Notes: generated by a model from the sequence alone, not told the origin. A stretch of DNA of 64,000 bases from Vitrella brassicaformis (GCA_001179505.1 CDMY01000243.1:384066-448065), one strand, 5' to 3'. Numbered from the stretch's first letter, positions 11,467 to 23,507 are shown. Numbers and translations are program-made.

Positions 11467-14400
11467 ATGGCCTCTCCCGGCGGCAAGTTGAGCCTCCGTG
11501 TTCGCAACAATGCCCTCAGCCGGTAAGAAGAGTGAAGAAGACTCCTCCGATCATGCTTCACTTCATCCCCCAGGGCGCATGTTCGCGTGGTGGAGGCCAG
11601 GGAGCGAAAGATGGTTGAGCAGGAAATCGAGAAGGCCACGGAAAAGGACGAGAAGATGACCTTGGGGGGCGGCGTCAAAGCTGAAATTGGTGGTCTGGAG
11701 ATCGGCCTGGAGGCCAACAGGGGCAAAGAAACATGTATGTGAGAGGCTGCAGGAGACGCACAGGGCACTTTCCTTTGCGTTGTTCACAGGTGAGAAGACG
11801 GAGGAAAAGAGCTTTGTTTGCATTCAGTACGGCAAACTGAAGGAGTCACGCGACTGGTGAGAAACAACTGACGTCTGGGAGTGTGTCAGCTGTGTCAGAA
11901 TCTCTCTCTCCCCCTCCATCAGGACGACAATTGACCCCGGCGAGGAAGCCGTTTTGTCGAGCTTCGACTCCCCATACATATCAATCTTCATTGAGGACTC
12001 CAGATTTCAGCTGCTCAACCAACTCATACACCCAGAAGAGCACCAATACGCCATCGCGCTCAGAAGGGTGAGGACCAGACAATACATGCGCGAACGCTTT
12101 CATTTCGCTATTATGTCTCTCTGTTCCTTCTTCCAGGCCAATCCGCCGTATGTGTCGCTCCTTACTGATACTCTCGAGGTGGCAAACATCGAAGCCAAGC
12201 AGAAGCCCTTTCGTCTCAACAACCTCACCACGAAGCTCGTCTTGACGGTAGTGGAGACCATGGCCCGTGGCACGTCGGTCGCGCTTCAAGAAAAAGTGAG
12301 CCGTGAGCCGCATGAAGAGGCCGATCCCTCGCAGCTATGGATTCGGCAAATCGACACATTCTGCCCCAAAGGCGCTTTCCGTCTGGTGCCAAAGGCATTT
12401 CCTGATCAGACGCTGGCGGTGAGTCCATTGATGGACAACAAGCTTGTCCTCAATGTCCCAACTGCCAAGACAGACTGCAAAGACTGCAAGGGAGAGGCAA
12501 AATATGAGCAATGGACCATGGTGGCAACAGAGACGCAAGACATTGTGCAGCCGACGACAGAGGGAGGCTGGTGCAGCCTGTTCTGCTGTCAGCCCTGCAG
12601 AGATCAGCTGCCCGTATCCACCGACATGGAATCCGGGCAGGGGACGGAGGAAAGGAGGGGTAGCAGCAAATTCGATGAAGAAACGGTGACCATCAAGTGT
12701 GTCGGGCTGCCAGATCACATGATGAGCGTCCAGACTGCCGGCAAGGGCAGCGGTCTGATGATGGCAAAGAAACACGAGAGCGTCCCAATGGAGGCCCTGT
12801 GGCGCTGCAGCCAGCCGATTGTGGCCGAGAAAGGTAGCGAATCAAAAACGAAGACTGTGTGGGCCACTCATGTGTTCCCATTTCTGTCTCAGGTCAAGAT
12901 GTGCTACCGGTCGCAACGGAGGAGGTCGGTGACATGCATTCACTCACTGAATGGCGCTCCCTGTACAGTATAGTTGACTATCCATTCTTGTAGATGACCC
13001 TCTTCGAAGCCTGCGCACAAGGCAATAGGGATGCTGTCATGCGAGTTATCAGCGTCAACGGGGTCGAATGCCTGCAGGAAACCGACGAGGTGAGACACTA
13101 CACTACAAAGTTGTCCACAACGCTGCGAAAGCGTGTAGTGTATTGCAGGAGGGCTTCACAGCGCTCCACTACGCCGCACAGAACGGCCACGTGGACATCG
13201 TCAAAGAGATAGTCGCCCAAGGGGGCACAGACCTTATCAAAAAGAAGACAATCGTACAGGTGAGCCAACATATATGATGGCCGATAACGAGACTTGTCTT
13301 GAGACGTCAGTTTTGATTCCTACAAGTGCGAGCCTACTGTGTTGCATATTGCGGTCGAGAAGGGTCATGTGGCAGTCGTGAAGGCTCTCGTGGAGCTGGG
13401 AGGGATCGATATGTTGACAACGCTCAGAGATAAGATATGAGACGTCGTGATCTATTATGGATCTGCGGCCGTCTTGTTTTGTGTGGTTGCAGTACGATTC
13501 CACTGCTTTTCACGATGCCGCAGGGTATGATCAACTCGATGTGATGCGCGCGATCTATGCATTCAAGGGCAAGCCATTGCTGGAATGCGTGGAAGAAGGA
13601 CCTGTAAGTTGCACAAAAACTGATCCCCTACATGGTTTCGATGCATTGCTCTCTGTCTGTGATGTAGGCCGGCCGTTTTCCTATTCACATGGCTGCTGGG
13701 AAAAGCGATGTTGCTGTTGTGAACCAGTTGTTGGCGTGGGGAGGCACAAAGGAGCTTGAGAAACGAAACAAGGTCCCAGGTTTCCCACAATGACGAGAGG
13801 GCTATCTTGTGGTCTATGTGCTTGATGGCTGCAGAACAATGACACACCCTTCATCCTCGCTGCAATGGGCGGGCACGTCGATATGATGGAGGCCATGTAC
13901 GCCAAGGGGGGCAAACCGCTGCTCGAACAGGGGAACAAAGTGAGGAAAGGAACCCCAGTGACAGGCAGATTCCATGCGTTCTCCTGGCTGTGGTCGATGG
14001 CTGCAGAATGATGACACACCCTTCATCCTCGCTGCATGCTGTGGCCACCTCGATGCGTTGAGGGCGATGTACGCAAAGGGGGGCAAGCCGCTGCTCCAAC
14101 AGAAGGGAAAGGTAAGTCCTATAAGACGGATCAGGGGCCAATAGATTCGATTGGTCCTCTCTCTGTGCTATAGGGCTTAGGATATGCAATCCACGCTGCA
14201 TCTTGGAAGGGCCATCTTGATGTGGTCAAGCAATTGATTGAGTGGGGAGGAAAAGCTGAGCTCGACAAGCGCTGGGTGAGATGAAGAAGATATGCGACTC
14301 AGGAGATTATATGCAACACAGGACACATTTTTCAGCACAAGAATGGGTGGGGTACGCTTCCCATCCACGAGGCAGCCCTGAGTGGAGACCTTGCTACGTT

Positions 14401-17394
14401 CAATTACTTGATCGATGTTGGCGGAATCCAGCAAATAGACAAGAGGGACTATGTGAGTAATGGGACACACATAATGGGACACAGGCGGCATATCCCGTTG
14501 TCTCGGTTTGTTATGTATCTGTCACAGGTTGGTTCATCCACTTTCCTCTGGGCCGCAAGGGGGGGCAGTATCGACATTCTGAAAACGATCCGCGACAGGC
14601 TGGGCCCGGAGGTGATCAAAGAGAAGGAAGTGGTGAGAAGAAAGATAAGCAACAATGGCTGCAATATAGTGGCCTTGTTTTGTTTCCATTATAGTGTTCT
14701 CGTCTCTCGGCACTCCATCACGCCGCTGAGAAGGGTCACGCTCCCGCAGTCTGGCAGCTGCTTGAATGGGAATCCGCTGAGGAAATCGACAAACGTGATA
14801 GTGTAGGCTCTTGTTCATGGCCTTGGTATCTGGACATTATGAGATTTGATCTGTTCTTCCGGTTGTGGCAGACATCGTATACCCCTTTCATTCTTGGAGC
14901 TCTGAAAGGTCATCCGATTGTGATGAAGGTGCTGTACGAGAAGGCTGGAGCCCGCTTGCTGGAGCAAACAGAGGAGGTAGGGGCGTTTGGCTTCCATAAT
15001 GGAAGCTCCCGTAACCGCCTGGTTTCTGGCTGTGTACATTTGTGTCCAGGAGGGCTTGTTCGCTATCCATATCGCAGCTGATCGGGGTTATGTCGATGTG
15101 ATCAATCAGCTGCTGGAATGGGGCGGCATAAAGGAGCTCGAGAAACGCAGAGACGTGAGTTTCTCTTTTTATGCAGAATACACCGACAGCGATTGTGCCG
15201 CTACGCCTGTGTTCGATGGTTGCAGGACAGTAGCACACCCTTCCTCCAGGCTGCGCTCGCTGGTCAAGTCGAGGCAGCGAGGGCGATGTACGCCAAGGGG
15301 GGCAAGCCGCTGCTCGAACAGAAGGGACAGGTAGGTCGTATAAAAGTGATAATTCCGACTACTATGTGTATGTCTGCATGTAGTTGGGCCAATTCCCTAT
15401 CCATAAAGCTGCTGCCGGTGGTACGCTACGTGCTGGTAAACCAGGTCATGTTGCTGTAGTGAGGCAGCTGTTGGAGTGGGGCGGTCTTGGCGAGCTTGAG
15501 AAACGCGATGAGGTACCTTCTTCTCTGGGCAATGCATCTGTTGGCGGGTGTTCTTGCTATGTATGGATGCAGGACGATGACACGCCCTTCATCCTCGCTG
15601 CAAGGGGCGAGCACGTCGCTGTAATGGAAGCCCTGTATGCCAAGGGGGGCAAGCCGCTGCTCGAACAGCGGAACAAAGTGAGGAATGGAACCCCAGTGAC
15701 AGGCAGATTCCATTCGTTATCGTGTCTCTGTTTGATGGCTGCAGAATGATGACACACCCTTCATCCTCGCTGCAATCCCTGGCCACCTCGATGCATTGAG
15801 GGCGATATACGCCAAAGGGGGCAAGCCGCTGCTCGAGCAGAAGGGACAGGTAAAAGTCGCACAAAACTGCTCATGTATAATTCCGACTACTTTGTATATG
15901 TCTGTGTAGTTCGGCCGATTCCCTATCCATGCAGCTGCTGTGGGCACTACCGATCCAACAAAGGCTGACACTCCAGGTCGTGTGGCTGTGGTGAGGCAGC
16001 TCTTGGATTGGGGCGGCGATGGCGAGCTTGAGAAACGCGTTGAGGTACCTTCTTCTCTGGGCAATGCATCTGTTGGCGGGTGTTCTTGCTATGTATGGAT
16101 GCAGGACGATGACACGCCCTTCATCCTCGCTGCATGGAGCGGGTACGTCGATGTGATGGAGGCGATGTACACCAAGGTGGGCAAGCCGCTGCTCGAACAG
16201 CGGAACAAAGTGAGGAGAGACACATCTGCTGCTTCCTGTCCGTGCAAATGATGCACGTGTGTGTGGGTGCAGTTCGGCTATTTCGCCATCCACTATGCAG
16301 CTGAAAAGGGTCATGTTGCTGCGGTCAATAAGCTCATCGCCTGGGGGGGCCTTGGAGAGCTCGAACGACGAACCAAAGTAAGGGCATCTTGGATATGCAA
16401 CGCAATAACGAAGGGGCTATATTGTGGTCTTGTGGTTGATGGCTGCAGCTTGATAGGACGCCCTTGCACATTGCTGCACTGTGTGGTCAACTCGATGTGA
16501 CGCGATTGATGTACGCAAAGGGCGAGAAAAAGCTGCTCGAACAGCAGGGAGACGTAAGAAGCCGAGACATACTTTGTGAAAGAACATGTGATTGCTTCTC
16601 GTCTGCTGTGTGCGGGATGCAGGGTGGCAAATATCCCATCCACTACGCAGCCCAGAATGGTCATGTGGCCGCGCTCAATCAGCTGATCGAGTGGGACGAC
16701 GAAAACGCACTCGATCGGCGTACTCAAGTAGGAAATCTCACGTGGATTGGTATGGGGAATAGTATCCCATCTGTCCCCGTGTTCTGTGCTACGCAGGTTG
16801 GTGCCTATCCTATTCATGCAGCGGGTGCGGGCGTCCTTGGCGTCGATGGTGATTCTCCAGGCCACGTTGCTGTAGTCAAGCAATTGGTCCAGCGGGGCGG
16901 AAGAGCCGAGCTCAACAAATGCACCGTAGGCCTACAGTGACCTGAGCCTCTCATCTCTCCACTTTCATTCACTTGCTGAAGGCGGGCGGGGCCACTCCCT
17001 TCCACACTGCCGCGGTCAACGGCCGCATTGAGATAATGAAAGCCATGTATGCTGCGGGCGGCAAAGCGCTGCTGAGTGCGAGGACCAGTGTAAGTGAAGA
17101 GTAGATGCCACATGCCAGACGTGATGTTTGACTTTGTGTCAGGAAGGGTTGTTGCCGATTCACAGAGCAGCAGGCGAAGAAGATGTTTCAGATGGCCATA
17201 TTGCAGTGGTCAAGCAGTTGATCGAGTGGGGGGGCGTCAAGCAGCTGAAAGAGAAAACCAACGCTGTGAGCAGTGCCCCCGTCAGTCCATTCGTATGTCT
17301 TGATTTGTTGTGGGTGTGCGTGATGCAGGGCAAGACGCCCCTGGACATGGCGCAGAGTGACGAAATGCGCACACTCCTCAAGAGCTACAAATAG
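11467..17394 (+). CDS. Ankyrin-repeat protein, one exon per repeat
   Basis: The N-terminal part (exons 11467-11522 to about 12924) encodes about 400 residues I do not recognise, with a Lys/Glu-rich helix (VEAREREK-like) and a Cys-rich patch (GGWCSLFCCQPC). From 12994 to 17394, 26 exons each encode one ankyrin unit of about 35-45 residues, separated by phase-0 introns of about 55-80 nt. Two unit types alternate: type A (DDTPFILAA, then MYAKGGKPLLEQ) and type B (FPIHAAA, GHVAVVKQLLEWGG, then ELEKR). Several B units carry 6-10 extra residues. Joining the two parts needs a phase-0 intron 12925-12993; otherwise the first part stops at TAG 12991 and a second gene starts at ATG 12994. The exon at 13327 lacks a GT donor. 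The last exon is GKTPLDMAQ, ending LLKSYK. A binding scaffold is inferred; the partner is unknown. Confidence 0.8.
15513..16104 (+). repeat. Intragenic duplication with identical introns
   Basis: The introns 15513-15572 and 16045-16104 of the ankyrin gene are identical over all 60 nt, and the first 30 nt of the exons after them are also identical. Beyond that the exons differ at many positions. A second pair, 13940-14006 and 15678-15744, is 67 nt in both copies and similar but not identical. Confidence 0.9.
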
Positions 17395-18108
17395 GCGGGT
17401 TCATGGTGTGTTGAGTGTGCTCTGGGTCGGTAGGCGTAGGACCGTGTGGTGTGCCGTGTGTGTTGAGGAACTGACACGGCACAAGGAGTGTCTGTCTCTG
17501 TGTGCATACTGGCTGCCCTCGTGTGAACAGAGAATAGAAGTCGGATGAAGCTCATGCCTGACCTGAAAGAGAACACGTCACGGTCGATGTTTGTGCCACA
17601 GCACACTTCACAGCGGCGTGCGGACGATAACGACGATCAGACGTAGTATATCTTTCTGTCTCTTGCGGCAGCATGAACTCTTACACACGACCACCGGCAG
17701 CAGCCGGAAGTGTCTGAAGGATTGTATGTCTCACCGGGCTCGGCGTCTTGGCCGGCATTGACACGTCTCACCTTCCATGAGAGCAGCACACATGCCTTGG
17801 CGGCAGCACCGCCGCCTCGCCCCTCGACGCCAACCACGCTGCCGCCAACCCGCCTGCCCGCAGACCACAGCAACTGGCCATCAGACGCCTGTGGAGACGA
17901 GGCGCAGTGCAAACACAGCAATAACAGGAGACGGGAGGCTTTGGTTATCAGTCCATGTCTCAAGCCCTCCCTCCTGTCCGCGATTTAGAGCTTTCTTGCG
18001 TGAAACTGATCCTCCTGCTTGCGAACTGAAGTGAGAAGGCTTCGCGTCCCTACCAGCTGCATCATGAGCGTCGTCCCTACCAGGTGCTCTGCTTGATCTT
18101 CCACCGCC
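17395..18108. other. Intergenic region, ankyrin gene/SEL1L-like gene
   Basis: This 714 bp separates two rightward genes. A minus-strand frame at about 17660-18065 (MMQL, then SDGQLLWSAGRR after a possible intron) shows no recognisable domain, so I do not call it. The 12-mer CGTCCCTACCAG occurs twice just before the SEL1L-like start. Confidence 0.45.
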
Positions 18109-21100
18109 ATGCGTCGTTTGGACGTGTTGCTCATCTCACTGCTCCTGAGTGTGTGCCTGGCGCCGCTGTGGAGATGCCAGGCCTCAGCAGCACCTGCAGA
18201 AGGTACAGCACACCCACACGCACACATTCATGGTGCATACATTCATCTGCGTGTACGCCAGTTCTGTGTGGTTTGTCGTGTTGTCTGGTAGGCGGCGAGG
18301 CAGACAACGATCTGGAACCATCACAGGTGCATAATCACACGCACTGCTGCGGCCCGGCATTGCTAGCTGGCACCCACTGCTTTGCTTGTCTGTGTCCTGT
18401 TGTGTCGTGTTGCTTCATCGCGTTGATTGGTTATCAGTCCGATGAGGTCGAGACGGATCTACCGTCGTTCAGCGAGGAGGAAGATGAAGTCGATGAGATT
18501 TTCGCAGAGGCCGACGCTGCCAAACTGCAGAAACTCACGAGGGCAATCGAGTTCAAGTATCACACACACGCGCCCACACACACGTGTCAACGCAACAGGT
18601 GGATTGTCACACGGGGGTGGGCTGCCTGGCTGTGTACGTCGTGCAGGTATGGCGAGAACGGTCGAAAGAAAGACATAAGGAGGGCGGCACGGCTGCTCAA
18701 AGACGTGAAGGGGCAAGAGGGTTCCAAACAAACATCGCATAATTTCACTCCCGTGCTTTTGTGATGGATGTTGTCATGTCACATGTGGTGTCCCATCAGT
18801 TGGTGACTGGCGAGGACATGGTGGCGATGCAGGCGCTCTACGAGCTGGGCGACATCTATATGCTCGGTCGGTACCATAGATCGATCACGTGCGCACGTAC
18901 GTGCATCAATCAATGGGTGTTCGTGGCTGTCATGCTTGCATATATCTGTGTCCATACAGGTGCGAAGGGTTTGCGTGGGGTGCGCCGCAACCTGCGTCAG
19001 AGCCTGTCTTACTTCAACCAGTCGGCCTACATGGGCTGGGGGCCAGCACTGCACATCATGAGCTTCGCATACGCATCAGGATTCCAAAGCCTACTCGAGG
19101 TACGTGCATACGTGCAGACACCGTACGCAACAGTGGTTGATAGACGGGGCTGTTTTGTTTTGTTGTGTCGTGTTGCGTTTTGTTTTCAGCCCGATGAGAT
19201 CCGTGCGGTGAGGCTGGAGCACCTGGCCACGGCGACGGGCCACTTCGATGCCGTTATGGGAATGGGTTTCCGCTGGTACTACGGACACGGCGTCCCCAAG
19301 AAATGCGAAACCGCACTCAGATACTATAAGGCAAGTGACGCACGAAGCGAACGAACAAAGGGAGAGAGGGGATGCATGCATTGTGTGTTGTGTGTCAGCA
19401 TGCGGCCCAGATAGCTCTTCAGGAGGATGCGCTGGGCAACCCGCCACTCGGGGACGCAGACAGGCTGACCGACCAGACCCTGCAGCTCTACAACAAACAA
19501 CAGCAGCTCGCCGCACAACAAGTGAGGCCGAACACACACACAGAAGACATCGTCATAGCTCTCTCTTTCTCTCTGTGCGTGTGTGTTGGTTGGTATCAGT
19601 ATGAGGTGCTTCAGTATTGGGAGCATCAGGCCAAGGGCGGCGACCCCATGGCCCAGTACGAGCTGGCCAAGCTGCACGAGGACGAGAGCGCCGCCGCCAA
19701 CATGGACAGGCGCAGGCGGGTCCCGCCCAAGTCCCTGGAGCTCTACCAGCAGGCCGCCGAGCAGAACTACCCGCAGGCACTGACGGACCTCGGCTACATG
19801 TACATACAGGGGGCCGCTGGCGAAACAAACATCACAAAGGCCGTCGAGAAGGCCGTCGAGTGCTTCGAAAAGGTCAGCCAGACGGACTGACAGACAGACA
19901 GCCACACAGCAGCACCCACACACGCAGGCAATATATGTCTGTATGTATGCAGGCAGCCGAGCTGGGTGACCCGACAGCGCAGGCAGCGCTAGGCACTATC
20001 CACCTGACGCTGCTGAAACCGCGCAACGTCGCACTGGCGAAGGAATACTTCGTCAAAGCAGCCCTACAGGTACCTCTCATGTGTGTGAATGCATGTGTGT
20101 CTTAGACATACGTATGGATGGATGGTTGGATGTTTGTTTCTTTGCTCAGGACAACGCCGAGGCGTTCTTTTATTTGGGTGAGCTGGAGGCGGGCATCCAC
20201 GACAGAGAAGAACAGAGGCTGTTCAGCGCAAACAGAAGCCACGTACGGACGCGCATACACACGCACGTATATAAGTATCTACCCATTCACACAGTCTGTC
20301 TGGCTCTTGTTGTGTGTCTATGTGGTGTGTGTATGTGTGTGTCAGGAGAGGATGCAGCGTGCGCTGCGGTACTACGAGCGGTCGGCCGACTACGGCTCCG
20401 TGTCTGCAATGTGGCGGGAGGGACAGCTGTACGAGCAGGGGTTCGGCACCCCACCCAACTGCAACAGAGCTGTCCTGGTAAGTCACCACACTCGGCCGCA
20501 ACACACACGTTCGTCTATGTATTCACTGATCATGCGTGTATGTGTATGTGTCAGGCATACAAGATGGTGGCCGAGACGGGCAATGGTGTCAATGACGTGA
20601 GGCGGGGTCTGCAGTACTATGTCGAGGGCGACTATGAGGGGGCACTCCTCACCTATGCGCTGGCGGCCGAGCAGGGCTATGAGGTCGCCCAAACCAACGC
20701 CGCTGAGCTGTACCGCACACACAAGGGATGCAAAGGCAAACACTGCGCATCAAAGGCCGTCAGGTCACCACTCACAACCACACACATCCTCCACTCTCTT
20801 TGACCTGTGTGTCTGTTTCTCTGCATCGTTACGTCATCAGGTTGCACCATCGTGCGGTGAGTCAGGGCAATGTTGCGTCTTTGCACGAGGGGGCGATGCT
20901 GAGGCTGTCTGGCCGGGGGGATGTCGACAAGGACCTCCAGATGGGCGCACGACAACTAAAGACGGCCGCACAACACGGCAGCCTCAGGTACGCATGATGC
21001 ATGCATACAAGACGGCACACGGCAGGCAGTCGCTCATGTGATCAATATTGGTGTGTGTGCTCCTCTCCTTCCTTGCCTCATCTGGTAGTTCTGTCCTGTC

Positions 21101-21407
21101 GCTGGCTGAGCTCCACGCCAACGGCAAAGCAGCACCCTACATCGACAAGTGAGGGCACAAACACACACATACATGCGTCATCTCATTTCCCCTCTATGTG
21201 TGTGCGGCTGGTGTCAGGGATTTGGGTCGTGCCGAGGAGAATTATCGTTATGTGTTGGAGAGCTGGGCGGCTGAGGAGGAGGGGCCGGCCGACCTGGGCG
21301 ACAGTGGCGGCAAGGCATGGACGCGTGTGAGGCGGAAAACGGGGCCCGCACTCAAGCTGGCACAGATACGATTCAACAGGTGGATACGCCACCACACACC
21401 AATATGA
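18109..21407 (+). CDS. SEL1L/Hrd3-like ERAD protein with Sel1 repeats
   Basis: SEL1L/Hrd3 holds misfolded ER proteins and hands them to the HRD1 ubiquitin ligase. The N-terminus is a clear signal peptide (MRRLDVLLISLLLSVCLAPL). An acidic stretch (SFSEEEDEVDEIFAEADAAK) follows, then many short exons with Sel1 repeats: ALYELGDIYML, GMGFRWYYGHGVPKK, AQYELAKLHED, ALTDLGYMYIQGA, AQAALGTIHL, AFFYLGELEAGIH, ALRYYERSADYGSVSAMWREGQLYEQG and SVLSLAELHANG. About 15 exons are needed. The C-terminal membrane helix of animal SEL1L is not visible; the last frame ends after IRFNRWIRHHTPI, so the real end may use another exon, and a lumenal or secreted form is possible. It converges on BBIP1. Confidence 0.8.
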
Positions 21408-21820
21408 CGCAGAAAGGAAGAGAGGGCAGGGAGAGAGGGAGGGAGGGTGTGCATATGGTGGATGGATGGATGGAAGGTAGGGCCCACATAGAGAAGCTGA
21501 AAGGAGCTTTTAATGAGACAATGCCCCCCTGACTGTCTGGTTGTCTGTGAGTGCGCTTTATGGTGGGTGACGGATGAGGGGGGGGTGTGAGGTGTGTATG
21601 TGTTAACTTGTTAGTCTGCGAACGAAGCATGAGGTGCGTTGGTGGGACACGACGCGACACAATGCGTACGCAAATGCATATTTGTTAGACGTCAATGACC
21701 AGTCAAGGCGCATGATGCATGGAGGAAGCCAGCCAGGCAGCGATTCACACGGCCGGTCAGTCGTATACATGCTCACACATATACAAAAGGAAGCCCTTTC
21801 CTTGCAATGCAAGCCTCAGG
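21408..21820. other. Convergent intergenic region
   Basis: This lies between the SEL1L-like and BBIP1 3' ends. It contains a purine-rich GGGA stretch near 21420-21450 and a GGAT repeat near 21460-21475. No gene is supported, although a missing last exon of the SEL1L-like gene could lie here. Confidence 0.45.
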
Positions 21821-22157
21821 CTATCTGTGCCCGTTTCCCCCATGTGTCGAGGCTTGCTCCGCCTGCTGGTGCTGCTGCATGGTGGCCGCCAGCTGCTTCT
21901 CCATGAGCTCTATCTTGGCCAGCGTCACACTCTTGATGGGCAGCCACTTGGGCTTGCACAACACCTGCAACACCACACGCCACACAGCCGTACCACATCC
22001 CACACAGAAGAGAAAAACCATTGGCACTTCCGGTGCTGATGCTGTCGGCCTTCTTTCTTGGAGTGTCGTTTGGTACCTCCGACAGGCTGCTCTTCTCGGA
22101 GTACAGGAGCCCCTCCTTTGGCAAGATCACGTCCGGCATCTTCCCGCCACTTGCCAT
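21821..22157 (-). CDS. BBSome-interacting protein 1 (BBIP1/BBIP10)
   Basis: BBIP1 is the smallest BBSome subunit; the complex moves membrane proteins in cilia. Exons 22077-22157 and 21821-21964 with a 112-nt GT-AG phase-0 intron give 74 residues; the human protein is about 90. The family core is clear: DVILPKEGLLYSE, then VLCKPKWLPIKSVTLAKIE and a Gln-rich helix (MQQHQQAEQA). The exon junction lies at LSE|VLCKPK, and reading through the intron destroys the match. It shares a 227 bp divergent region with the TatB-like gene. It implies a ciliated stage. The gene is short and split, so automatic gene finders could easily miss it. Confidence 0.9.
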
Positions 22158-22384
22158 GGATGAAAGGCAATACCGGCACTCCGAGGCACCGCACGACGTC
22201 CAGACCACGGGTAGCCCCCGAAAAGCGAAGGAAAAAACTGAAAGAGGCGAGGGATCGCCCTGTTTGAGCGGTTTCACGGAATTCTGTTGAAGATCATCAG
22301 CTTTTCTGAGTCTTTGCCGCGTTCTGAGCAGGTGGCTGTGTGACCCTATGGCTCTGCTGAGTTGAGGACTGGAAGATTAGCATC

Positions 22385-23507
22385 ATGTTGACGCTGTTGG
22401 CCCTCCCCGTGGTGTTCGCCTTGTCCTGTGAAGCATTCGTCCCGCTGGCTCCTCTGCACCCCTCCCTGTCGCAGCGTGACTCATCCTTCGCCGGCCTGCA
22501 GTCCCGCCGCATCGCTGTCGACCGCCGCCGGCCGTCCCCGTCACGAGGCCGCAGCACGGCGCTGAGGATGGAGCTGCCTTTCAACTTGGGTAGCCAGGAG
22601 GTGATAGTGCTGGTCATCGCCGCGTCATTTCTGCTGGGTCCGAAGGACGCCATTCGGCTGGCGCAGTCGGTGGGCGATGTGGTCAACCAGCTGCGGGGCA
22701 TCGCCACCGAGGCCACCACGCAGTTCACACGGTCGCTAGAGACCTCGTTAGAGGTCGAGGAGGAGAGGAAGCGCAAGATAGAGAGGCGGCGGCGCAAGAT
22801 GGAGATGCTGGACATGCCAGAGGACTTTGACTTTGCCGACCCCCTCTACCCATCGCAGCTGTCGGCACCCAACGACACGTCAGCTCCACTCAGCAGCCTG
22901 TCTGCCCCTGTGGCGTCAGCAGCGGCAGCGGCAGCGGCCCCCGGTCGGTCTCAGCTTGACGTGAATGACTGGAACCAGAAGGTGCTGGATCGGGAGGCCG
23001 CACAGAGGGCTGTGGATGAGGCCCTCAACAGGACAAAGACGGTCACTGCATCAGCAGAAGGTGGGAGGGGTGATGAAGGGTCACCTGTGTCTGTGGCGGT
23101 TGGGTCTCCTTCCTCTTCTTCTGGCGGTGGCGGCCAGCCGCACGGTGCTGACATATGGCCCGAGGATGAGCTCCTGGACGCACTATCCCAGCTGGAGGAG
23201 ACCAAAGCCAAGGTGAGAAGCACAAAGACATACATAACATACGCGTCTGTGTGTGGCGTCCCATGGATCTTTCTTTCGATGCATCCGTCTCTCACTCACT
23301 CAGGCCATTCAGCTGATGGAGGACGAGTTTGGTCGCCAGAAATCACGGCTGGAGGAACTAAGGCGGCGGCGGAGAGAAGAACTGGCCAACCGGCCCACAT
23401 TCCCCCCACCTACACTTGAGCTCAACGCATCACCCTCTAGCAGCGGCACCGGCAGCAGCAGCGAGAGGCGGCAAGGGGTGGGGACAGGGGGAAGCCAGAC
23501 AGGGTAG
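22385..23507 (+). CDS. Sec-independent translocase subunit TatB/Hcf106-like, plastid
   Basis: Tat subunits of the A/B type have one N-terminal membrane helix and help move folded proteins into the thylakoid. Exons 22385-23212 and 23304-23507 join in phase 0 to 343 residues. The leader is a signal peptide (LALPVVFALSCE) followed directly by AFVPLAPLHP, the Phe-led bipartite signal of complex plastids, and a basic transit region. The mature part starts near MELPFNLGSQEVIVLVIAA, with the family hallmark FLLGPKDAIRLAQSVGDVV and an amphipathic helix. A long charged C-terminus follows, with two predicted coiled-coil stretches (EEERKRKIERRRRK; RQKSRLEELRRRRREE) and an Ala-rich linker. The length and long tail favour TatB over TatA. 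Confidence 0.85.

Noticed and set aside
17637-18065. Possible small leftward gene (MMQL spliced to SDGQLLWSAGRRVGG) sharing a promoter with the SEL1L-like gene
   Set aside because: The splice sites are plausible, but the product is short, Gly/Ala-rich and matches no family I know; the start would lie only 43 bp from the SEL1L-like start.
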